Of a stretch of DNA of 64,000 nt, positions 51,126 through 57,510 are shown in pieces; the stretch's first letter is position 1; every line of letters begins with the position of its first letter. A program made the translations under genes and the position numbers. The DNA comes from Betaproteobacteria bacterium Ga0074130 (GTDB lineage: Bacteria; Pseudomonadota; Gammaproteobacteria; Burkholderiales; Rhodocyclaceae), in assembly GCA_001464495.1 (NCBI GenBank), contig LNDZ01000013.1:186001-250000 (forward strand). The letters run 5' to 3'. The notes beneath the pieces were generated by a model. It worked only from the letters and a program-made list of their open reading frames with translations, searched no databases and was not told the origin of the DNA.

Positions 51126-51141
51126 ATGACAGAAATGTAAT
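51126..51141. promoter_or_regulatory. CusR/CopR-type copper box
   Basis: ATGACA (51126-51131), 4 bp, TGTAAT (51136-51141). E. coli CusR recognises ATGACA-n4-TGTCAT, so five of six bases match in the second half-site and the spacing is exact. It lies 61 bp upstream of the regulator start and 67 bp before the DUF411 start, in the divergent gap. Probable CusR operator. Confidence 0.55.
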
Positions 51142-51207
51142 CTATACGTCAGGAAGCTGTTGGTTGAGGCGTAACAAACTGGCTTCACGGAAATACGGAG
51201 AAGCATC

Positions 51208-51642
51208 ATGAAAAAGGCATTTGGTTTATTCATTTTTTTGTCAGCGACGACCAGTTTGGCGCTAGCGCAGACTTACCCTGTGGTCGAGGTTTATAAAAGC
51301 CCGACCTGTGGATGTTGCAGCAAGTGGGTCGAGCATCTGAAAAGCAATGGGTTCAAGGTTAACGCGCACGATGTGGCTGACGTGAATGCCGAACGCAAGC
51401 GCCTAGGGATGCCAGACAGCTTCTCTTCCTGTCATACGGCTAGCGTGGGTGGCTATGTGGTTGAAGGCCATACACCCGCTACCGATATCCAGCGTTTGCT
51501 GAAGGAGAGACCCAAGGCAGTCGGGATTGCGGTGCCCGCTATGCCACCGGGATCGCCTGGTATGGAAAGCTCCAGGCCAGTGAGTTACGAAACGCTGCTT
51601 GTTCATAAGGACGGTAGCCACAAAGTTTACGCCCGGCATTGA
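51208..51642 (+). CDS. DUF411 copper-binding protein (CopG-like)
   Basis: 144 aa. Signal peptide to about residue 21 (ALA), then VYKSPTCGCCSKWVEHLKSNGF, with the CGCC thiol motif of CopG/DUF411 proteins. These periplasmic thioredoxin-like proteins have been linked to copper oxidation-state control. It is transcribed away from copRS with the copper box between. Confidence 0.88.
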   Translation: MKKAFGLFIFLSATTSLALAQTYPVVEVYKSPTCGCCSKWVEHLKSNGFKVNAHDVADVNAERKRLGMPDSFSSCHTASVGGYVVEGHTPATDIQRLLKERPKAVGIAVPAMPPGSPGMESSRPVSYETLLVHKDGSHKVYARH

Positions 51643-51648
51643 CGACCA

Positions 51649-51828
51649 ATGTCCCACGGTAATCCCAAGGGCCTACCGGAGGCAGCGCTCGATGCAATGG
51701 TCTCAGCATGGGCTGTGCTGATCCTGATCGTTTGCATCGCCGTACTGTTCATCAGCTATCGGCTACATGTTCAGCGCAGAGACAGTAAAGGCACACGCAA
51801 GCGGAGAAAGCTCCGGGCCTCTCGGTAG
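51649..51828 (+). CDS. Small single-pass membrane protein (59 aa)
   Basis: A short ORF begins 7 bp after the DUF411 stop. The product has one clear membrane helix (about residues 17-37: SAWAVLILIVCIAVLFIS), a polar N-terminus and a strongly basic tail (RDSKGTRKRRKLRASR). No ribosome-binding site is evident apart from a GACGACC stretch, so expression may depend on translation of the upstream gene. Similar short membrane proteins are seen in copper loci; no family assigned. Confidence 0.5.
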   Translation: MSHGNPKGLPEAALDAMVSAWAVLILIVCIAVLFISYRLHVQRRDSKGTRKRRKLRASR

Positions 51829-51830
51829 GT

Positions 51831-51851
51831 CAGGGAGGGATACCCTCCCTG
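51831..51851. terminator. Hairpin between the 59-aa ORF and czcE
   Basis: CAGGGAGGG and CCCTCCCTG (51831-51839 and 51843-51851) form a perfect 9-bp stem with an ATA loop between convergent genes. It lacks a long T-run on either side, so it is a likely but weak transcription end. Confidence 0.6.
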
Positions 51852-51859
51852 TACCGCGA

Positions 51860-52231
51860 TTAGCCGCCCAGATACATCGGGTTTTCCGAAACATACACTC
51901 GGATGCCCTTGGCTTCAGGGATGATGTCCGACAGCAGGAATGTTGGGGTTCCCAGCGTGTCGAAGTTCCAGGTGACAGTCTTGCCACCCACATTGATGCG
52001 CACCGTCTCCATCCGGGTGACATTCAAGTACTTGGCATCCTTGCTCAGTGTGACAATGCGTTCAGGCTGGCCGTTGGTCACATAGCCATAGGGCGCGCGT
52101 TCGTTGGCAGTCGGTTCTGATGTGGTTGCCGAGAACCTGGTGTTCTCATCATCGGCATATGCAAACGCACTGCTGACAGCAGCGATTCCGAGCGTGGTAG
52201 CAAAAGCGGTTTTGATAATCAGGTGGCGCAT
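51860..52231 (-). CDS. czcE: CzcE family periplasmic heavy-metal protein
   Basis: 123 aa. A signal peptide (to about residue 25) is followed by the CzcE domain (LNVTRMETVRINVGGKTVTWNFDTLGTPTFLLSDI). In Cupriavidus, CzcE binds copper in the periplasm. It stands alone here, outside the main operon, with a 19-bp palindrome just upstream that could be its operator. Confidence 0.85.
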   Translation of the reverse strand: MRHLIIKTAFATTLGIAAVSSAFAYADDENTRFSATTSEPTANERAPYGYVTNGQPERIVTLSKDAKYLNVTRMETVRINVGGKTVTWNFDTLGTPTFLLSDIIPEAKGIRVYVSENPMYLGG

Positions 52232-52259
52232 GATGGGACTCCTAAGTTGGTTGCAATCA

Positions 52260-52278
52260 GTTCGACATGTCGTCGAAC
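52260..52278. promoter_or_regulatory. Palindrome upstream of czcE
   Basis: GTTCGAC (52260-52266) and GTCGAAC (52272-52278) are perfect inverted arms around ATGTC, 29 bp upstream of the czcE start. Placed between that gene and the IetAS promoter, it could be an operator or a hairpin in the czcE leader. Confidence 0.45.
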
Positions 52279-52491
52279 CGTGAGACCATCTTAGAAATCC
52301 GATGCCAACAAACGCCTGACCTGCGCATTACGATCACGTCATCCTGCGTTCATGAACTGCTATCCTCATCGCGCCGACAAATCAATTCGTCCGAGCCCCG
52401 GGAGATACATATTCTTGGCGTACCTGACATTTCCTAGCTTGGCCAAAAAGAAACTCGGACTAGCTCGCCAGTGCATAGCCCACAGGACTTA

Positions 52492-52520
52492 TTGACAGAA
52501 AAATAAATTCGCCATAATAT
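52492..52520 (+). promoter_or_regulatory. Promoter of the ietAS-integrase operon
   Basis: TTGACA (52492-52497) and TAATAT (52515-52520) are separated by 17 bp, a near-consensus sigma-70 promoter 38 bp before the GTG start. The rest of the gap back to the czcE palindrome (52279-52491) holds no gene that I can see. Confidence 0.65.
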
Positions 52521-52557
52521 TAGCCACAAAGTGTGATGTGCGGATAAAGGGGCTTTT

Positions 52558-53727
52558 GTGGCAAAAGATGTAGTGGCTGACGATCTCGGCGAAGTTGAGA
52601 AAGACTTCGCCAATTTGGCGCGGCTGGCAGCAAGCGATTCGCTGGAGGATACGCGTCTGTTGCTGGCACGGCTCGTGCGCAAGTATCGTCAACAACGCCC
52701 TGAACTGGCAGCGCTCCTAGACCAGTCCCTCAAAGCATCGCAGACGCGTTCCGTGGGTAACAATGTCCTGCGGCGTGGCATCTCCCCTCCGGCTGGTGAG
52801 GCAAATCTGCCGGTGGATGGTGACTCACGTCTCGCCCTAATCCGGGTTTTCGATGACCGCAAAGGACTTGCCGCGCCGATCCTGCCGCCTAACGTGCATG
52901 ACGCTATTGGTGCCATTATTCGAGAGCGTAAGGAAAGCAGTCGCCTGGCCGCGCATGGGATCAGTCCGACGCGCTCGGCCATTCTGGTCGGACCGCCAGG
53001 GGTAGGAAAGACGCTATCTGCCCGTTGGATCGCCAGCGCCCTCGACAAGCCTTTGTGGGTGCTTGATCTGACCGCAGTGATGAGCAGTCTCCTCGGCAAG
53101 ACGGGTAACAATCTGCGCGCGGCGCTTGATCATGCAAAGACGCATGGTGCCGTACTCCTACTGGACGAAATTGATGCTTTAGCCAAGCGTCGTAGCGATG
53201 AGTCCGACATTGGCGAGTTGAAACGCTTGGTCACCGTGATGTTGCAGGAGGTCGATCAGTGGCCAGACAGCGGTCTATTGCTGGCTGCGACTAACCATCC
53301 TGAGTTGGTCGATCCGGCCTTGTGGCGGCGCTTTGATTTGGTTTTGAAGTTCGAGGCCCCCGACGCTGCCGCCATTGCCATGGCTATCGAGCGCTTCCTG
53401 GGGGAGGACTTGAAGGTATTCGCCCCCTGGCTGGATGTGCTGGCCGCAGGCATGCAAGGCCAATCACTATCAGATGTCGAACGCAGCATCAATACCTTGC
53501 GGCGCGGCCATGTCCTGCAGACCGCACCGGCAGAGAAACTGATTAGTGGTGCTATCGGACAACGACAGGAATCACTCAGTAAAGCCGAGCGCCTGCAATT
53601 GGCAATTGAACTGGCCAGGGCTGGGCAGCATACGCATGTGCAGATCAGCCAGATGACGGGTGTCGCCCGCGACACCATACGCAAACATGCGGGGCCTTCG
53701 CCTCGCCAGGGACGGGGACATAAATAA
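52558..53727 (+). CDS. ietA: AAA+ ATPase, IetA-like (partner of subtilisin protease)
   Basis: 389 aa, GTG start after AAGGGG. A helical N-terminus (about 1-120) is followed by an AAA domain with Walker A GPPGVGKT (about 144-151), Walker B VLLLDEIDAL (about 199-208), the sensor-type ATNHPELVDPALWRRFD, and a helix-turn-helix-like C-terminus (LARAGQHTHVQISQMTG...). AAA ATPase plus S8 protease defines IetAS, first found as a plasmid stabilisation pair and later reported as anti-phage. The last base of the stop is the start of ietS. Confidence 0.85.
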   Translation: MAKDVVADDLGEVEKDFANLARLAASDSLEDTRLLLARLVRKYRQQRPELAALLDQSLKASQTRSVGNNVLRRGISPPAGEANLPVDGDSRLALIRVFDDRKGLAAPILPPNVHDAIGAIIRERKESSRLAAHGISPTRSAILVGPPGVGKTLSARWIASALDKPLWVLDLTAVMSSLLGKTGNNLRAALDHAKTHGAVLLLDEIDALAKRRSDESDIGELKRLVTVMLQEVDQWPDSGLLLAATNHPELVDPALWRRFDLVLKFEAPDAAAIAMAIERFLGEDLKVFAPWLDVLAAGMQGQSLSDVERSINTLRRGHVLQTAPAEKLISGAIGQRQESLSKAERLQLAIELARAGQHTHVQISQMTGVARDTIRKHAGPSPRQGRGHK

Positions 53728-55949
53728 TGAACACGCGCTACCTGATCGGCCGGGCCGAACTTCTGACTTACCCGATTGAGGCACCCAAGAAGAAACCAGG
53801 TAGCAAGGCGCATCCCTATACTTTCAGCGATGCCCGGCAGGTACTTTTACCTGCCATCGAGTCGGCAAACACCGTTTTCCAGACATTGCCGGCGAAAGCT
53901 TGCGTCGATGACTTGGCGGTTGCCAGTCTGGTGCTGCATCCGGCCTATTTGGCCAAGTCGTTTTTCCCCAAGCTGTTGCTTGATCAGGTCGGTCTAAGCT
54001 CGGTTGGCTCGCGCACCCGTCGCATCAAGCCGCGCCACCAGACCAAGCGCAATGCGCCCGCTGAGGCAGATACGACAGAGTTGTTTGTGGCAGGTACGCG
54101 TACCGCCTTGAAACAATTCCCGGATTTCGTGCGCCGCCTGCAGGCTGACATGCCCGCCGCAGAGCAATTTGCACGTATCGAAACTTTTACGGCCATGACG
54201 GCGGCCGACCGCCTTCGTTTGGAAGGCACAGAACCAGGACATGTGTATGAGGTTGGCCTGCATTTGCCGCCAGCAGGCGATGCCAATGAGCTGCGGGCTT
54301 TATTTGCGGACTATGCCAAGGACTGTGGCTTCACGGTCAATGGGGAGTTTGGCTTCGAGGCGGGGAGCTTGCTATTCGTGGCTGTCGAAGGTGATCGTAG
54401 CGGCCTGGAACCGCTCGCTCAATTTACGCTGGCCCGCGTAATCCGCCCTATGCCGCAATTGCGGGCCGCTCGCCCGGTGACGCGCAGCATGCCATTGGCC
54501 GTGTCTTTCACATTGCCGAGCGGTGAGCCGCTCTCAAGAGAGCCCAAGGTCGCCGTACTGGATGGCGGTTTGCCCGACACGCATGTCACCGCACCCTATG
54601 TACGCCGGTATTTTCTGGCTGATCCGGACGCCAACGACGTGCCGGACTTTGTTGAACACGGCCTGAGTGTCACTTCGGCACTCCTGTTTGGCCCCATCGA
54701 ACCCGGTGATGCAGCAGAGCGGCCCTATGCGCCTGTCGATCACCACCGCGTGTTGGATGCGCGTATCGAGGGGGAAGACCCTTATGAGCTTTACCGCACC
54801 TTAGGTCATGTGGAAACCGTGCTGTTGTCGCGCCAGTATCAATTCATCAATCTCAGTCTTGGCCCAGACATGCCGGTCGAAGATCAGGATGTGCATGCTT
54901 GGACCGCAGTCATCGATAGCATCCTCAGCGATGGTGAGACCCTGATGGCCGTCGCCGTAGGCAACAATGGCGAACGGGATGCCGCACTCTCCCTGAACCG
55001 TATTCAAGTGCCCTCGGACAGCGTAAACGCACTCTCTGTTGGGGCAGCCGACCGCACTGGACAGGAATGGAAACATGCCTACTACAGCGCTATTGGCCCC
55101 GGGCGCAGCCCCGGAAGGCGCAAACCTGACTTGCTGGCCTTTGGCGGGACTCCGAAGGAGTATTTCCATGTTGTAGCCTCTGGCAAGCAACCTACCTTGG
55201 CAGCGACGCAGGGCACGAGCTTTGCTGCGCCGCTGGCGCTACGCTCAGCGGTGGGTATCCGCGCCATTCTTGGAGATCCGGTGCATCCCCTGACGATCAA
55301 GGCACTGCTCATCCACGGTTGCGAAATGACAGACGACCATCATGCTCATCATGTTGGCTGGGGGCGCGTCCCGGCCGACATCAATCGGCTGATCACCTGT
55401 GGCGATGGCGAGGCACGCATCATCTACCAGGGAGAGCTGCGTCCCGGCAAGTTCCTGCGCGCTCCGATCCCGCTGCCGCCATTCCAGCTGGAGGGCAAGG
55501 TAACACTGAAAGCAACCTTCTGTTATGCAAGCCCGGTGGATCCTCAAGATGCCGCCGCCTACACCAAGGCAGGCCTGGGCATTACCTTCCGACCGCATAG
55601 CGAAAAACGCAGCAAGGCCGGCGCAGCCAATGCAAAGTCAGACAGTTTCTTTCCGGCAGCCGAGTTCCGCACTGAAGACGAATTGCGCACGGATCTCGGC
55701 AAATGGGAAACCGTGCTTCATGCAGAGAACAAGTATTACGGTAGCAGCTTGCATGAGCCGGTTTTTGATGTGCACTACAATGCCCGTGAGGCTGGCGGTC
55801 TGGCGAGCGCGGGGGCTCCTTCAATACGCTATGCCCTGATCGTGACCGTGCATGCACCTAAACACGCGCAACTGCATCAGGACATCCTGGCTGCACATGC
55901 CGTGTTACAGGCGCTGGAACCGCAAATCTCTCTGCCGGTACGTACTTGA
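53727..55949 (+). CDS. ietS: S8 subtilisin-like protease, IetS-like
   Basis: 740 aa. Catalytic triad: Asp in KVAVLDGG (about 278), His in VEHGLSVTSAL (about 310), Ser in ATQGTSFAAPL (about 497). The N-terminal region (about 1-250) and the C-terminus (about 560-740) are unlike secreted subtilisins, and there is no signal peptide, so the protease is cytoplasmic. In the described pairs IetS is the toxic half restrained by IetA. The role here rests on the gene pairing. Confidence 0.88.
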   Translation: MNTRYLIGRAELLTYPIEAPKKKPGSKAHPYTFSDARQVLLPAIESANTVFQTLPAKACVDDLAVASLVLHPAYLAKSFFPKLLLDQVGLSSVGSRTRRIKPRHQTKRNAPAEADTTELFVAGTRTALKQFPDFVRRLQADMPAAEQFARIETFTAMTAADRLRLEGTEPGHVYEVGLHLPPAGDANELRALFADYAKDCGFTVNGEFGFEAGSLLFVAVEGDRSGLEPLAQFTLARVIRPMPQLRAARPVTRSMPLAVSFTLPSGEPLSREPKVAVLDGGLPDTHVTAPYVRRYFLADPDANDVPDFVEHGLSVTSALLFGPIEPGDAAERPYAPVDHHRVLDARIEGEDPYELYRTLGHVETVLLSRQYQFINLSLGPDMPVEDQDVHAWTAVIDSILSDGETLMAVAVGNNGERDAALSLNRIQVPSDSVNALSVGAADRTGQEWKHAYYSAIGPGRSPGRRKPDLLAFGGTPKEYFHVVASGKQPTLAATQGTSFAAPLALRSAVGIRAILGDPVHPLTIKALLIHGCEMTDDHHAHHVGWGRVPADINRLITCGDGEARIIYQGELRPGKFLRAPIPLPPFQLEGKVTLKATFCYASPVDPQDAAAYTKAGLGITFRPHSEKRSKAGAANAKSDSFFPAAEFRTEDELRTDLGKWETVLHAENKYYGSSLHEPVFDVHYNAREAGGLASAGAPSIRYALIVTVHAPKHAQLHQDILAAHAVLQALEPQISLPVRT

Positions 55950-55968
55950 TCTTTGAAAGGCGGCTGGA

Positions 55969-56982
55969 ATGAGCTCACTGGACACCTATCTGGCACTGGC
56001 TGAGCGACCCAACACGCAAAAAAGCTATGCGGCCTCGATCAAGCATTTCGAGCAGGAGTGGCATGGACTTCTGCCTGCCACGGCGGATTCGGTTGCCCAG
56101 TATCTGGCGGCCTACGCAGGCTCTCTCGCGCTGAACACGCTTAAGCTCAGACTCGCCGCACTCTCACATTGGCACCAGGATCACGGTTTCATGGATCCAA
56201 CCAAGGATAGGCTGGTCAGTCAGGTCCTAAAAGGGATTCGCGCCGCCCACACGGCACCTGAAAAAAAAGCCAAACCGATTGAGCTGGACCAATTGCAGCA
56301 CGTCTGCGACTCGCTGGATCAGGCGGCTAAGGTAGATCAGGCCTTGCGGCTCCCTAACTTACGCGACAAAGCCATGCTATTGATCGGCTTCTGGCGCGGG
56401 TTTAGGGCCGACGAATTGACCCGACTGACCATTGAACACGTAGAAATTGAGCCCGGTGTTGGCCTAAAGATCTTTCTGCCCTGGAGCAAGGGCGACCGCG
56501 ACAACCTAGGGCGGGAATACCGCTGCCCAGCATTGTCACGGCTATGTCCGGTCACTGCCTATGAAGAGTGGCTCAAAGCCGCACAAATTACCCAAGGCCC
56601 GGTGTTCAGAAAAATTGACCGTTGGGGCAACCTCGGTGCCTCAGCGATACAGCCGGGCAGCATCATTCGCTGGCTACGTCGCTTGTTCAGCCAGGCCGGC
56701 ATTATTAATGCCGACCAGTACAGCAGCCACTCCCTTCGTCGCGGCTTCGCCAGTTGGGCACATGCCAGCGGCTGGGATATAAAGGAGCTGATGGAGTACG
56801 TCGGCTGGAAGGATGTCGGTTCGGCGATGCGCTACATGGATACATCCATCGACACGCTGCAGGCCCGATTCGAGAAGGGAATCCCGCAGTCCCAGAAAAG
56901 CCCTTCCCGCGAAGAGGCTCCAGCATCGGCCCGGCGCACCCAAACATCTCGCGGCAAAGCCGGACTGCGCGTCATCAAGTGA
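55969..56982 (+). CDS. Tyrosine recombinase / site-specific integrase
   Basis: 337 aa. An N-terminal SAM-like DNA-binding domain (about 1-95) is followed by the catalytic domain with Arg146 (GFRADEL), His254 and Arg257 (SHSLRRGF), and Tyr289 (SAMRYMD). A Lys (LPWSKGDRDN) lies in the beta-hairpin region. It starts 19 bp after ietS. It may act as the TnpS-like resolvase of this transposon together with the KfrA-like protein, although that pair is usually adjacent. Confidence 0.88.
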   Translation: MSSLDTYLALAERPNTQKSYAASIKHFEQEWHGLLPATADSVAQYLAAYAGSLALNTLKLRLAALSHWHQDHGFMDPTKDRLVSQVLKGIRAAHTAPEKKAKPIELDQLQHVCDSLDQAAKVDQALRLPNLRDKAMLLIGFWRGFRADELTRLTIEHVEIEPGVGLKIFLPWSKGDRDNLGREYRCPALSRLCPVTAYEEWLKAAQITQGPVFRKIDRWGNLGASAIQPGSIIRWLRRLFSQAGIINADQYSSHSLRRGFASWAHASGWDIKELMEYVGWKDVGSAMRYMDTSIDTLQARFEKGIPQSQKSPSREEAPASARRTQTSRGKAGLRVIK

Positions 56983-57509
56983 CCGCTGCAACTGGCCGGA
57001 CCGCGGCGCTTGAAGCCTTACTCCAAGCGGAACAAGGCAAGGCCAGGAAGCTGGAAATCATCTTTGGGGTCTGGTGGCGACACTACGCCGTTCCGTATGA
57101 GTTCCGCTGGACGCTGTTCGCCGAACGGCAGCATTGCCCATACTGTGGCGCATTGCTTGAAAGCCCCGCTGATGGAAGCGATACCGCTTTTGGCGATACC
57201 CATCTGGATCACATGGATGCGCTATCGCTGGGTGGAGAAGATTCCATCCGCAATACCGTTTATGTGTGCGCCCCATGCAATATGGCGAAAGGCCGGCGCT
57301 CATTCGTGGATTGGCTGCGCCAACTATCGCCGGAGCACAGCGCACTCGCCCGAAAAATCTATATCGACAAGCACGGTCACCCGCCGGAAGAATTCACACG
57401 AAGCGCAAAATCCCAGCGTTTGACCCTGCCTCGGATCGAGCTGCAGTACAACGAAGCAGTCTTGCGGCACCTGTTCCCCAAACCGATTGTCGATGGACCG
57501 CCGGGCTGA
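56979..57509 (+). CDS. HNH endonuclease
   Basis: 176 aa, GTG start overlapping the integrase stop (GTGA). A zinc-binding HNH core is present: CPYC (53-56), LDH (76-78) with the Asp-His catalytic step, and CAPCN (97-101). The remainder is unrecognised. The longer frame begins inside the integrase gene and is not real. It ends 1 bp before the convergent transposase stop. Tight coupling with the integrase suggests shared mobility or nicking. Confidence 0.8.
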   Translation: MTAATGRTAALEALLQAEQGKARKLEIIFGVWWRHYAVPYEFRWTLFAERQHCPYCGALLESPADGSDTAFGDTHLDHMDALSLGGEDSIRNTVYVCAPCNMAKGRRSFVDWLRQLSPEHSALARKIYIDKHGHPPEEFTRSAKSQRLTLPRIELQYNEAVLRHLFPKPIVDGPPG

Positions 57510-57510
57510 C

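Noticed and set aside
56754-56978. Upstream extension of the HNH gene inside the integrase
   Set aside because: The extension is the integrase gene read in another frame; the GTG at 56979 overlaps the integrase stop and starts a sensible HNH protein.
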